This document shows positions 52,112-61,106 of a stretch of 64,000 nucleotides of DNA, one piece after another. The position numbers and the translations under genes were made by a program. The stretch lies in contig CAZCZZ010000003.1 in the NCBI GenBank assembly GCA_964503335.1, forward strand, positions 1 through 64,000, given 5' to 3'. The notes below the pieces were generated by a model. It did not search any database, had not been told where the DNA came from, and saw only the letters and a program-made list of their open reading frames with translations. How positions within the stretch are numbered: position 1 is the first letter of the stretch; each line of letters opens with the position of its first letter. This DNA comes from CAZCZZ01 sp964503335. GTDB taxonomy: Bacteria > Verrucomicrobiota > Kiritimatiellia > CAIVKH01.

Positions 52112-52969
52112 CTACTGAACGGGAAAGTTTCGATCAACCGTGAGGTCCGCCACGGCCCAGGTCGTGCCCGAGTCGCGACGCTGTCGCGCGATCTCGGCAA
52201 GGGCCTCCAGCTTCACCCTCAAATTCTCTCGCGAGATCAGCGCGCGCTGTCCCGTGGAAAGCCGTGCCTCGATATACTCGGGATGCGAAACATCGAGCGT
52301 CGCGAACTGGTAGATCTGCCCGATGCCGGGGCTCTGCGTAATCTCGATCGCCAGCAAGGCGTCGCCAACGGCGGGGTCCTTGATCTGGCTGCCCGGTGAC
52401 AAGCCCTTCTCGCGGATCCCGCTGATCGCAGGAAGCACCGTCGTGCGGGAAGCCACACCCAGGATGTAACCCTCGCGATCCACCGAAAGATCCGCGGGCC
52501 AGTCCGGCTGCTTGATGCGCGCAATCGCGCTGCGCTCCGTCACACGTACCACCAGCGTGTCGGGCAGCTTCCGCCGCACCTCGGCATGCCGGACCAGCGG
52601 CACGCTCTCCAGGTCAGACCGGACCTGGTTGATATCGACAGCGAAAAGATTCAGGCCCTCGCTGAGCCGCGCGTACTCGCGGATGTTCGAGGGCTGCAGG
52701 CGGCCGTTTGACTCGATGTCGAGATGCCTGATTTGGAAATACTCGTTCTCGGCGAACATCCAATTGTTCATCGCGTTCACGCCGACCATGCCGGCCCAGA
52801 CGACGCCGGCGAGAGCGATGATGAGAAGGGCAATGGCCCCCAGCTTGTGGGCACGATCGCGGCCCGCTCCGGCAGAGCGAGCCTGTACGCGGAGGATTTC
52901 CTGACGGTCATGCGCGCGATACGCCTTGCGTCGTTTACCGGACATGGACTCGTCGTCTCGAAACCACAT
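52112..52969 (-). CDS. ftsQ: cell division protein FtsQ
   Basis: A 285-residue bitopic divisome protein with a basic cytoplasmic N-terminus, one membrane helix (about residues 41-63, LGAIALLIIALAGVVWAGMVG) and a periplasmic POTRA domain beginning YFQIRHLDIESNGRLQPSNI. The domain ends with VRVTERSAIARIK, a familiar FtsQ motif. The N-terminal start is uncertain: ATG 52969 is used, GTG 52993 and ATG 52945 are alternatives. It lies between ddl and ftsA as in most dcw clusters. Confidence 0.9.
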   Translation of the reverse strand: MWFRDDESMSGKRRKAYRAHDRQEILRVQARSAGAGRDRAHKLGAIALLIIALAGVVWAGMVGVNAMNNWMFAENEYFQIRHLDIESNGRLQPSNIREYARLSEGLNLFAVDINQVRSDLESVPLVRHAEVRRKLPDTLVVRVTERSAIARIKQPDWPADLSVDREGYILGVASRTTVLPAISGIREKGLSPGSQIKDPAVGDALLAIEITQSPGIGQIYQFATLDVSHPEYIEARLSTGQRALISRENLRVKLEALAEIARQRRDSGTTWAVADLTVDRNFPVQ

Positions 52970-53023
52970 GATCGAAGCAATCCTCCCCGCCACGGATTGT
53001 GTGCCGTGAAAGCACTTCGTCTA

Positions 53024-53935
53024 TCACACGCGTGCGTCGAGTCCAGCAAGATTTAGGATCATCTCACAAAGTTGCGGAAACTCGATGCCTGCCGCACGCG
53101 CGGCTTTCGGCAAAAGACTTGTCTCCGTGAACCCCGGAATCGTGTTGATCTCCAGCACAAACGGCTCACCGTCATCGGTCAGCCGGATATCCACGCGCCC
53201 CATCCCGCGACAGCCCAGGACCTCAAACGTGGCCCACGCGATCTCCTGGCAAAGCCTGGTCTCTTCGGGCGTCAGCGGCGCCGGCACGAGATACTCGGTC
53301 ATGCCCTTCGTATATTTGGCTGTGTAACTATAGGAGCCGTCCGGGGCCCTGATCTCAATCACGGGAAGCACCTGGTTCCCCACCACACCCACCGTCAACT
53401 CCCGTCCTTCGATGTACGCTTCAACGAGCGCCTCGTCGTTCAAGGCCAGCGCTGTCTCCAGTGCGGCAGGCCATTCTTCTTCCTTCGTGACTTTGCTGAC
53501 GCCGACGCTCGAACCCTCGCGCGGCGGCTTCACGACCACTGGAAGCGATAGCGTGCGGGGTTCCCCCGCCTTCAAGACCTCGTAGCGTGCCGTCGGTATC
53601 CCATGCTTCTCAAAGAGCCGTTTGCTTGCCACCTTGTCAAAGGCCGTCCGGCTTCCCTCCACGCCGGAACCCGTGTACGGAACGCCTCGCTCCTCCAGGA
53701 TCTGCTGCAGTTCCCCGTCCTCCCCGAATGTGCCATGCAACGCAATGAACACGGCGTCGGTCTCCGTCGGTAGATCAAGCGTGCGCGAGGTCATATCCAC
53801 TTCCGTGACGCTATACCCGATGGACCGGAGCCCGTTCGCTATGGCCGCGCCGGATCGCAGCGACACCTCGCGCTCCGAAGACGGCCCACCCTTCAACACC
53901 ACCACCCGCTCAAACTTCTTTTGCATATGCGTCAT
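53024..53935 (-). CDS. ddl: D-alanine--D-alanine ligase
   Basis: A 303-residue ATP-grasp ligase that makes D-Ala-D-Ala for the peptidoglycan stem peptide. Motifs: VVLKGGPSSEREVSLRSG at the N-terminus, ALHGTFGEDGELQQILE, VVVKPPREGSSVGVSKV (ATP lid) and VLEINTIPGFTETSLLPKAA. Length is normal. The ATG overlaps the murC stop (ATGA). In chlamydiae murC and ddl are fused; here they are separate. Confidence 0.97.
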   Translation of the reverse strand: MTHMQKKFERVVVLKGGPSSEREVSLRSGAAIANGLRSIGYSVTEVDMTSRTLDLPTETDAVFIALHGTFGEDGELQQILEERGVPYTGSGVEGSRTAFDKVASKRLFEKHGIPTARYEVLKAGEPRTLSLPVVVKPPREGSSVGVSKVTKEEEWPAALETALALNDEALVEAYIEGRELTVGVVGNQVLPVIEIRAPDGSYSYTAKYTKGMTEYLVPAPLTPEETRLCQEIAWATFEVLGCRGMGRVDIRLTDDGEPFVLEINTIPGFTETSLLPKAARAAGIEFPQLCEMILNLAGLDARV

Positions 53936-55371
53936 CCCGAAAAAAGAGTTCCACTCGTCAAGGCAGCCTTTGCCCGGAAAGCCAGCTTCTCGACATCACC
54001 GGCGCCGACAATCAAAAGGACATCACCCGGCTCAACGGTAGACCTGATCCAATCCCATGCCTCGTCCAGCGAGTCCGCATACCGTGCGGGCGTCTCGCCA
54101 GCGCGTTCGAAGTATTTCATCAGGTCACGCGACGTTCCACCCTTTATCTCGGGTTCCGATGCGGCATAGACCGGCACAAGGAGGAGTTCCTGTACGCCGC
54201 GGAAAGAACGCGCAAAGGCATCGCCCAGCGCCAGTGTTCGAGAATATCGGTGGGGCTGAAATACGGCCACGAGCCGACGCCCGAGCAGGACGGCTTGTGT
54301 CATCAGGGCGCGGATCTCTGTGGGATGATGGGCGTAGTCGGAAATCACGAGTACACCGAACTGCTCCGCGATCTTCTCGAAGCGTCGCCTCGCGTTGGAG
54401 AATGACGCCAGGGCCGCGGCCATGGCATCGAACCGCAGTCCCAACTCCGTACCCACGACGAGCGCGGCAAGCGCATTGAGCACGTTGTGACGGCCGGGCA
54501 CAGGCAAGGAGACGGACCCCAGCACCGCGCCGCGGAACTGGACTTCAAACCGAATGCCCCCGGCATCCTCACTCCGGACCACTCCTCGCATATCGGATCG
54601 TTCGTCCATTCCGAACGTAAGCGCATGGTGAAGGCGGCGCGATAACGCAAAGGATTCCGGGTCATCCGCCCCGCAGATCACGCGGCGTCGCGTCTGGCCC
54701 GCGAACGTCGCAAAGCAATCGCGGAGCGCCTGCATGTCCCGGAAATAGTCGACATGGTCCAATTCCATGTTGGTGATGACGGCGATTTCCGGCTCGTACA
54801 GCGCCAGCGTGCCGTCGCTTTCGTCCGCTTCCACGACAAAGGCACGGTCCTTTCCAGCGACAGAAACGCCGCCCAAGGCGTCCGCTTCTCCGCCTACCGC
54901 GTAGGATGCATCGACACCGCACGTCCTCAGGAGGTGCGCGATCATCGTTGTCGTGGTGGTCTTGCCGTGGGTTCCGGACACGGCGACGGCATTTGCATCC
55001 CGTAACAAGGCAGGCAGGACCACGCCGCGACGAAAGACCCTGAGCCCCCGCCCCATCGCGGCCTTCACCTCCGGCTCATCGTTGCGAACCGCGGGACTTC
55101 GGACACACCAGGCCACGTCAGCGGCGAGATGGCTCGCATCGTGGCCGACAGCGACCGGAATCCCGCGCTCTCCGAGCCAATGGGTCACGCTCCCGAGCGT
55201 GGCGTCGCAGCCGGACACTTTGAAACCGCGACCCTGGAGGTGCACCGCGACACCGGCCATGCCGACACCGCCGATGCCAAGCATGTGGATATGTCCATTG
55301 CGGGCTGACAGCAGGGCGTGGACCTCGCCCACCTCGGCGCGAAGCACCGCCAGATCAGACGACCCCTGCAT
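53932..55371 (-). CDS. murC: UDP-N-acetylmuramate--L-alanine ligase
   Basis: A 479-residue Mur ligase adding the first stem residue to UDP-MurNAc. The N-terminal domain has HIHMLGIGGVGMAGVAVHL; the ATP-binding domain has the P-loop VSGTHGKTTTTTMIAHLL and the TNMELDHVDYF motif; the C-terminal domain has SDYAHHPTEI and VFQPHRYSRT. I chose ATG 55371 (MQGSSDLA), since the longer frame overlaps murG and shows no Mur likeness. It overlaps the murG 3' end by 17 bases. No murB follows it. Confidence 0.96.
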   Translation of the reverse strand: MQGSSDLAVLRAEVGEVHALLSARNGHIHMLGIGGVGMAGVAVHLQGRGFKVSGCDATLGSVTHWLGERGIPVAVGHDASHLAADVAWCVRSPAVRNDEPEVKAAMGRGLRVFRRGVVLPALLRDANAVAVSGTHGKTTTTTMIAHLLRTCGVDASYAVGGEADALGGVSVAGKDRAFVVEADESDGTLALYEPEIAVITNMELDHVDYFRDMQALRDCFATFAGQTRRRVICGADDPESFALSRRLHHALTFGMDERSDMRGVVRSEDAGGIRFEVQFRGAVLGSVSLPVPGRHNVLNALAALVVGTELGLRFDAMAAALASFSNARRRFEKIAEQFGVLVISDYAHHPTEIRALMTQAVLLGRRLVAVFQPHRYSRTLALGDAFARSFRGVQELLLVPVYAASEPEIKGGTSRDLMKYFERAGETPARYADSLDEAWDWIRSTVEPGDVLLIVGAGDVEKLAFRAKAALTSGTLFSG

Positions 55372-56455
55372 AGTGCTCCGCCCCTGTCTTCTCAACGAGC
55401 TCCGCCAAGGCATCCGCACCGCTCTTCGTGGCCCGCGCCCTGGCTGCGTCATGCAACCGCTGCAGTCGCGCACCAGAACGTGCACTATTGGCGAGGTAAC
55501 CGACAAGCCACTCAGCGTTCAAGTCGCGCTCCGGTATCACATCGGCCGCGCCGACTTTCTCCATCGCGCGGGCATTCAGCATCTGGTGATTGCGGACGGC
55601 AGACGGATACGGAACGAGAAGCGATGGAATTCCGAACGCCGACAGCTCGGCGCAGGTTGCCGCCCCCGCCCGGCAAATCGCTACATCGGTTGTTTCGTAA
55701 ACGGAGGCCATGTCATGCACAAAGCTAAACACCTCGTGCGGTACGCCAGCTTCGGAATAGACCTGCCGGACGTGGTCCACATCCCTGGTGCCCGCCAGGT
55801 GCTTCACCTTCAGGAGATGCCCGCGACGATGCGCCTCGCACACAGCCTTTGTGACGATCTCGTTCAATGCGTGGGCACCACGGCTACCGCCCATGACGAG
55901 GAGTGAAAGTGCGGGATCACGCGACGGATCCCATTGATGCTTCATCGCGCGTTCCTCGAGATCTCGGCGCAGGGGCATCCCGGTCAGTTCGATTCGGCGT
56001 CCGCGAAGGTAGAAGCGCGACTCATCGAAGCACACGCCCGTCGCCGCGGCCCAACGCGAGAACAGCGAGACGGCTCTTCCAGGAATTGCGTTCGATTCAT
56101 GCAGGACGAACGGAATCTTCAGCTTCATCGCGGCGGAGACCGGCCCCACGGACGCATAGCTTCCCATCGCGAGCAGCACGTCCGGATTCTCCTTCCGCAT
56201 GATCGCACGGCAGGCGCGGGATGCCTGGATCATGGAATACGTCGACGAAATCACCTTGATGCCCAGCCCTGTGGGCAGTCCTTGGGAGCGCACGGTGATG
56301 ACAGGGCCTGACCAGCCCTTTACGGCCGACGCCTCAACGTCCTTGCCGGCCAGCCAGAGCGTCACGTCATGGCCGCGGCGAACCAGGGCTTCTGCGGTGG
56401 CCAGCCCGGGGAAGATGTGTCCGCCGGTTCCACCACATGCGAGGGCGATCTTCAT
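55355..56455 (-). CDS. murG: MurG GlcNAc transferase
   Basis: A 366-residue peripheral membrane glycosyltransferase converting lipid I to lipid II. N-terminal ALACGGTGGHIFPGLATAEAL carries the glycine-rich lipid/phosphate motif; C-terminal VMGGSRGAHALNE and the donor-binding ICRAGAATCAELSAFGIPSLLVPYPSA are intact. It starts a tight run with murC. In most clusters ftsW lies directly upstream; here the upstream gene is an uncharacterised membrane protein. Confidence 0.97.
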   Translation of the reverse strand: MKIALACGGTGGHIFPGLATAEALVRRGHDVTLWLAGKDVEASAVKGWSGPVITVRSQGLPTGLGIKVISSTYSMIQASRACRAIMRKENPDVLLAMGSYASVGPVSAAMKLKIPFVLHESNAIPGRAVSLFSRWAAATGVCFDESRFYLRGRRIELTGMPLRRDLEERAMKHQWDPSRDPALSLLVMGGSRGAHALNEIVTKAVCEAHRRGHLLKVKHLAGTRDVDHVRQVYSEAGVPHEVFSFVHDMASVYETTDVAICRAGAATCAELSAFGIPSLLVPYPSAVRNHQMLNARAMEKVGAADVIPERDLNAEWLVGYLANSARSGARLQRLHDAARARATKSGADALAELVEKTGAEHYAGVV

Positions 56456-56482
56456 GGAGTTGCCTGCGGAAAGGCCATGGCA

Positions 56483-57022
56483 TCACATGATCGCGCGGAA
56501 AAGCATGAAGCCGATCAACAGGACGACGACGGCCATGATGATCGCCTTGTTTCGCTGGATCTTGCGCTCATGGGTCAGCGGGCGCGATTTTCCGAAGCTG
56601 CCGCTCGACAGGTAACTGGCGAAGCGCTCGGTGTTGGGAACAACGCGACGTTTCGTATCAACGGACAGTGGCCGCTGCGTCTCTGCTACCGTTCCCAACT
56701 CTTCGGGCGCAAACAGTTCGCCCGTCGGCGGCGGCGTGCGGTTTGTCCTGCCGGCAAACGTCTTCTCCAAGGCGCGGCGCGCGCTGTCGGTCGAAGCGGT
56801 CACATCACGACTCGCCGTCGCAGGCGTCGACTGAACTGCCGGCGGAGCGTCCGATGTCTTCGGCGCGTCATACGCTGACGACACCAGCGTGGGCATTTCA
56901 CCGGCGCCGGGCTTCTTCAGGACGCGCTGCAGGCTGCGAATATCCTTCTCGATCAGCGACGACTGCTCCTGCAGCTCGCGAAGCCTGCGCTCGTACAGCG
57001 GGTTCTTCTTGTTTTCCGGCAT
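56483..57022 (-). CDS. uncharacterised tail-anchored membrane protein
   Basis: A 179-residue protein. A charged helical start (NPLYERRLRELQEQSSLIEKD) is followed by a long Pro/Thr/Ser-rich linker (about 45-115) and one C-terminal membrane segment (about 158-177, AIIMAVVVLLIGFMLFRAI). The bulk therefore faces the cytoplasm with the C-terminus in the membrane. I do not recognise it. It lies 27 bases upstream of murG, downstream of another coiled-coil membrane protein, so it may be an envelope or divisome accessory, which is inference from position only. Confidence 0.7.
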   Translation of the reverse strand: MPENKKNPLYERRLRELQEQSSLIEKDIRSLQRVLKKPGAGEMPTLVSSAYDAPKTSDAPPAVQSTPATASRDVTASTDSARRALEKTFAGRTNRTPPPTGELFAPEELGTVAETQRPLSVDTKRRVVPNTERFASYLSSGSFGKSRPLTHERKIQRNKAIIMAVVVLLIGFMLFRAIM

Positions 57023-57037
57023 GCTTCTCCGTGCTCG

Positions 57038-57799
57038 CTAGATCAGGGCATTCACGTGCGCGACGTAGTACACGATCGCGATAAGGAGCAAGGTGATTAC
57101 CAGCGGGAGCGTCACGCCAACACCAACCTTCAGCCAGTAGCCGAACGTCTTCTCGGACTCGTGCGCGTAGCCGTGATCTTCAAACATAACCGTCGGGGCG
57201 GCGGCGCCGGACGGCGGGGCCGTCTTCGTCTCGCCTTTCACGGCTTCGATCTTGGCGAGCGACTTGTTGTACTCCATCCGCGTCTCTTCGATGATGCCGA
57301 GGCTGCGGACGAGGTTGTCGCGAATCTCCTCCTCGGGCCACTCATCTTCCTTGATCTCATCGATATCGGACAGCATCGACTTGAACCGCTTACGCGTGGA
57401 GCTGAGCATCTCGACCATGCGCTGGCTTTCGACTTCCTGGCGTTCCAGGGTCACAAGGCTGCGCTTCAGGTGTTCGACGATCTCACGCTTGCCGCGCTCG
57501 TAATCCTCGTGCTTCCGCTGCAGCTCTTCGAACTGGCGCTTCTCCTGCTCAAGCTGCTCCTGGCGCTTCTTCAGGCGGTCGAGTTCCTGCTGGGCCGCCG
57601 TGGTCTGCTCGGACGCCTCGGCTTTGTGTTTCGCCATGCGGGTCAGGTTGAAGTCCGACACGGGGCGGACAGGCACTTCGTCACGCGCGCCCTGCTCGCC
57701 GAGCGTTTCCACCGGCTCGTCACCGGGAGCCATGCGAAGCCGCTTCGCATTGTCGCGCTGCCGCACCAGGTCATCGTCAAAGAAATCCGTACCGGACAT
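57038..57799 (-). CDS. uncharacterised coiled-coil membrane protein
   Basis: A 253-residue protein with a polar N-terminus, a long central coiled coil (about 55-135, heavy in Glu, Lys, Gln and Arg, e.g. QEQLEQEKRQFEELQRKHED), an Asp/Glu-rich region, and one C-terminal membrane segment (about 225-247, VTLPLVITLLLIAIVYYVA). It lacks a signal peptide, so the coiled coil is cytoplasmic. It is not a known family to me. Placement 15 bases upstream of the tail-anchored protein suggests they work together. Confidence 0.72.
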   Translation of the reverse strand: MSGTDFFDDDLVRQRDNAKRLRMAPGDEPVETLGEQGARDEVPVRPVSDFNLTRMAKHKAEASEQTTAAQQELDRLKKRQEQLEQEKRQFEELQRKHEDYERGKREIVEHLKRSLVTLERQEVESQRMVEMLSSTRKRFKSMLSDIDEIKEDEWPEEEIRDNLVRSLGIIEETRMEYNKSLAKIEAVKGETKTAPPSGAAAPTVMFEDHGYAHESEKTFGYWLKVGVGVTLPLVITLLLIAIVYYVAHVNALI

Positions 57800-57817
57800 A
57801 TCAACCTCCTGTAATCG

Positions 57818-58561
57818 CTACGTCGAGGGAATGGTCAACGTCTGTCCCACTTTCAAACTTTGTGGGGTCGTCAGAATACCTCGATTGGCCTTGTAAATCA
57901 CTTCCCATTTTGACGCGTCGCCATAGACACGCGTGGCGACACGCGACAGCGTGTCGCCCGCCTGAACCACGTAGGTCTTCACAAGCACGGGCTCGGCAGG
58001 CTTCGGCGGCGGAAGCGTCGTATCGCGCTCGACGGCCGTTGTGGCGGGAGGCGCTGCCTGGGCCGAGGTTGCCGGAGGCACAGGCGGCGACACGGCGCGG
58101 GTTGCCTGCTGGTTCGTGAGCTGCTGCTGCAGCGTCTCGACTTCACGCTTCAGCAATGCGATCTGCTGCACGGCTTCGTTGGGACGGTCCGGAAGCGACG
58201 CCGCAAAGGAGAGCCGCGCGTGCTGGATCAAGTCCTTGACGAGGGTCGCCTTCTCCGCCGTCGGCCTCATCTCAAGGTATCGCTGGTAGTGATAGATGGC
58301 CCGCACGTAGTCTTCCTTGTGCTCATCATAGATGAAACCAAGTTCGAGGTGGGCCATGGCAAGGCCGGGCTTCCGCTCCAGGGCCTTGTTGTAGAGCTCA
58401 ATCGCGGCGTCGTAGTCCGTCTCGCGCAGGCGCTCCTGCGCCTTGCGATATATGGGGTCGCGCTCGTCCCGGTTGTCGAGCGCTCCGGCGCCGCCGCAGC
58501 CCGCCATCGTTCCGAGGGCGGCTGCACAGACGGTCAGGGCAAGAAAATGTTTGCAACGCAT
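57818..58561 (-). CDS. TPR and LysM lipoprotein
   Basis: A 247-residue lipoprotein. Signal peptide with lipobox LGTMAGC, a linker, two TPR-like repeats (YDAAIELYNKALERKPGLAMAHLELGFIYDE, about 50-80), a coiled coil (QIALLKREVETLQQQLTNQQ), a Pro/Ala-rich linker and a C-terminal LysM domain (about 200-245, YVVQAGDTLSRVATRVYGD...NRGILTTPQSLKVGQTLTIP) that binds peptidoglycan. The ATG is at 58561. Its place upstream of murG-murC-ddl resembles that of nlpD in chlamydiae. Confidence 0.85.
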   Translation of the reverse strand: MRCKHFLALTVCAAALGTMAGCGGAGALDNRDERDPIYRKAQERLRETDYDAAIELYNKALERKPGLAMAHLELGFIYDEHKEDYVRAIYHYQRYLEMRPTAEKATLVKDLIQHARLSFAASLPDRPNEAVQQIALLKREVETLQQQLTNQQATRAVSPPVPPATSAQAAPPATTAVERDTTLPPPKPAEPVLVKTYVVQAGDTLSRVATRVYGDASKWEVIYKANRGILTTPQSLKVGQTLTIPST

Positions 58562-58592
58562 GCGTTCCAAGTATCACGCGACCGAGGACGCG

Positions 58593-59303
58593 TCAATCTT
58601 GGCCGAGCCCTTTCGGTGTCCTCGTCAGGAAGGAAAGAACCTTCCCCATGAGGCCGTTGATGGTGTTGTACTTATGCATGGAGGCGGAAAGGATGTCCGG
58701 CCCGGCCTGCACGTAAGTGTCCGGCACAAGTTCATGCCCGCAATGGCGCACAAGATCCGCGGCGGTTTGAGGCGTCGTTTCAAGGTGAAACTGAAGGCCG
58801 ATGGCCGTGCCGCCAAGCTGGAAGGCCTGGTTCCGGCAGGCATCGTTTTCGGCCAGCAGAATTGCCCCATCGGGAAGGTCAAAGGTCTCACCATGCCAGT
58901 GGAAGACTTCAACGGATTCCGGGAAGGTGAATACGTCGCGGGAAGACGCATGAAGCCCGCGTACGGGAAACCAGCCGATCTCCTTCTTCACATTCGGATA
59001 CACGCGCGCACCCATGGCGCTGGCGATGAGTTGGGCGCCAAGGCACACCCCAAGGACGGGCGTCCCTGCTTCAATGGCCTGCCGCACGAACCGCTTCTCG
59101 TCCACAAGCCAGGGCAACTCGACTTCGTCGTTCACGCTCATGGGACCGCCCATCGCGATCACGAGATCAACGTCGCGAAGTTCAGGAAGTTGCGGCCATT
59201 CAAAGAAGCGCGTGGCGGTGATGGTGTAACCGGCCTCCATCAGCCACGGGATCATGCTGCCCGGACCCTCGAAAGGCACATGTTGAAGGACGTGCGCTCT
59301 CAC
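58593..59303 (-). CDS. class I glutamine amidotransferase-like protein
   Basis: A 236-residue GATase of the type found as stand-alone GMP synthase-like proteins. The nucleophile is the Cys in VLGVCLGAQLIASAMGA, and the catalytic His-x-Glu is in IGLQFHLETTP. The N-terminus, HVLQHVPFEGPGSMIPWL, is typical of this subgroup. No synthetase partner is fused, so the acceptor is unknown. It starts with GTG 59303, overlapping the kdsB stop by 4 bases, so translation is coupled to kdsB. Confidence 0.88.
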   Translation of the reverse strand: MRAHVLQHVPFEGPGSMIPWLMEAGYTITATRFFEWPQLPELRDVDLVIAMGGPMSVNDEVELPWLVDEKRFVRQAIEAGTPVLGVCLGAQLIASAMGARVYPNVKKEIGWFPVRGLHASSRDVFTFPESVEVFHWHGETFDLPDGAILLAENDACRNQAFQLGGTAIGLQFHLETTPQTAADLVRHCGHELVPDTYVQAGPDILSASMHKYNTINGLMGKVLSFLTRTPKGLGQD

Positions 59304-60049
59304 GGTCCGACAAGGCCCGCGGCGCGGAGAGCAGCTTCCGCCTTGGGCACGTCATCCGGTGTATCGACGCCAAGCCCGAAATCCTTCGTCTGCGCCACGA
59401 ACATGCGCGCACCCAGATAGAGGGCGCGGAGCTGCTCAAGCTTCTCCGCTTCTTCCAGCGGACACGGCGGCGTCTTCACCAGCGTGCGGAGGAAGGAGGC
59501 CCGGTAGGCATAAATGCCGATATGGCGCCAGTGCAGTCCACTCGCGTTCGCTCCCGGATCCCGCACGTGTGGAATCAACGAACGCGAGAAGTACATCGCG
59601 CGACCGGATTGATCCCATACCACTTTGACGACCGCGGGATTCGCGAGGTCCTTCGGATCAGAAAGCGGCGTTGCCGCCGTGGCCATGTCCCACGACATGT
59701 CGCTCTTCATCTTCCTGCCGAGCGAATCGATCAGAGCGGGATCAATCAACGGCTCATCGCCCTGCACATTGATAACGACATCGGCGGGTACCTGCCCCAA
59801 GGCCTCGGCGATGCGATCGGTCCCCGTCGGATGATCCGACCGCGTCATCACCGCCTTGCCCCCGAATCCCTGAACGACAGACCGTATGCGTTCGTCATCG
59901 GTCGCCACGACCAGGTCGTCCAACACCGTTGCCTTGCGCGCCCGCTCATAGACCCACTGAATCAGCGGCTTGCCGCAGAGCGTGATGAGACTTTTCCCGG
60001 GAAGCCGCGTGGACCCGTATCGCGCTGGAATAATGCCGATGATGGACAT
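59300..60049 (-). CDS. kdsB: 3-deoxy-manno-octulosonate cytidylyltransferase
   Basis: A 249-residue CMP-Kdo synthetase that activates Kdo for attachment to lipid A. The nucleotide-binding N-terminus IIGIIPARYGSTRLPGKSL and the NVQGDEPLIDPALIDSL motif are exact family features; the C-terminus has EQLRALYLGARM, then GVDTPDD. Normal length. Shares a transcript with the RfaE1-type kinase (6 bases upstream) and the amidotransferase. Confidence 0.97.
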   Translation of the reverse strand: MSIIGIIPARYGSTRLPGKSLITLCGKPLIQWVYERARKATVLDDLVVATDDERIRSVVQGFGGKAVMTRSDHPTGTDRIAEALGQVPADVVINVQGDEPLIDPALIDSLGRKMKSDMSWDMATAATPLSDPKDLANPAVVKVVWDQSGRAMYFSRSLIPHVRDPGANASGLHWRHIGIYAYRASFLRTLVKTPPCPLEEAEKLEQLRALYLGARMFVAQTKDFGLGVDTPDDVPKAEAALRAAGLVGP

Positions 60050-60055
60050 GGTGAC

Positions 60056-61060
60056 CTAGACCATGGACGCGATGTAGGCGATCAATTCTTCCTGCGTGCA
60101 GGTTGCGGTGCCGAGTTTGCCGACGACTACGCCGGCGGCGTAGTTTGCGATCTCGGCGGCTTCGACGTGGTCGGCCCCGGCGGCGAGGGCGAGGACACAG
60201 GTCGCGATGACGGTGTCCCCTGCTCCGCTGACATCGTACACCTCACGCGCCCGAGTTGGAACGTGGCGCGGCTTTTCTTTGTCGGAGACAAGCAGCATAC
60301 CGTGGGGACCGAGCGTGATCGCGAGGAAGTCCGGCTTCCATCGCTTGAGGAGAATGCGCCCGACTTCAAGCAGCGCTTTGTCCTTAAGCGGATTCGCTTC
60401 GGGCCGCGTTTCATCGCGACCAGCGCCCACGAACGCTTCCTTGCGGTTCGGCGTGGCGACCGTGATGCCGCCGACGCGCAGCCGTTCGTTATCTTTCGGG
60501 TCGAGGCCGACAGGGATTCGCTTCCGGCGCGCAGCTTTCAGGACCGTGTCGACCACGAACTGTTGGACAACCCCTTTGCCATAGTCCTCGATGATCACGC
60601 CGGAGCACTTCCGCACCTCGGCATCGACCTTGCGCGCAAATGCCGCACGGGAAGCGCGGTTGAACGACCACGACTTCTCCCAGTCGATTCGGACGATCTG
60701 TTGCCGGTCGGCCAGCACCCGGGACTTCACGATCGTCGGAATGTCCTGGAGCACCGTCACGCCTGCCGTGCGGATGCCATTCTGCTTGAGGATGGAAGTG
60801 AGTTCCGTCCCCGCGTCATCGCGTCCGATCACGCCGCACACGGAGGCGCCGCCGCCGAGCGCGCGAAGGTTCAGCGCGACGTTGGAAGATCCGCCGGGAA
60901 CGGCCCGTTCGCGATCGACATGGACCACCGGCACGGGTGCTTCGGGCGAGATGCGGCTGACCGACCCGTGGATGTAGCGGTCGAGCATGAGGTCGCCCAC
61001 CACCAGAATGCGCTGCTTCCTGCAGCGGCGGAGTATGTCGCGTACGCGGTCAAGATTCAT
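60056..61060 (-). CDS. rfaE1: D-glycero-beta-D-manno-heptose-7-phosphate kinase (RfaE1/HldE type)
   Basis: A 334-residue PfkB-family kinase. It starts RVRDILRRCRKQRILVVGD with the RfaE-type DRYIHGSVSRISPEAPVPV motif, and the catalytic GAGD is in YDVSGAGDTVIATCVLALAAG. It has only the kinase part; the cytidylyl/adenylyltransferase half found in fused HldE is absent, so that activity must lie elsewhere. It feeds ADP-heptose for the LPS core. It is followed by kdsB in the same direction. Confidence 0.92.
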   Translation of the reverse strand: MNLDRVRDILRRCRKQRILVVGDLMLDRYIHGSVSRISPEAPVPVVHVDRERAVPGGSSNVALNLRALGGGASVCGVIGRDDAGTELTSILKQNGIRTAGVTVLQDIPTIVKSRVLADRQQIVRIDWEKSWSFNRASRAAFARKVDAEVRKCSGVIIEDYGKGVVQQFVVDTVLKAARRKRIPVGLDPKDNERLRVGGITVATPNRKEAFVGAGRDETRPEANPLKDKALLEVGRILLKRWKPDFLAITLGPHGMLLVSDKEKPRHVPTRAREVYDVSGAGDTVIATCVLALAAGADHVEAAEIANYAAGVVVGKLGTATCTQEELIAYIASMV

Positions 61061-61106
61061 AAGGACACCTGAATGGGCCTTACTCTTGGATTCCCAGCCG
61101 CTTGCG

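Noticed and set aside
59522..61072. A 516-codon open frame on the plus strand over kdsB and the heptose kinase
   Set aside because: It is antisense to two clear genes and its composition (His, Arg, Asp-rich) is that of a shadow frame.
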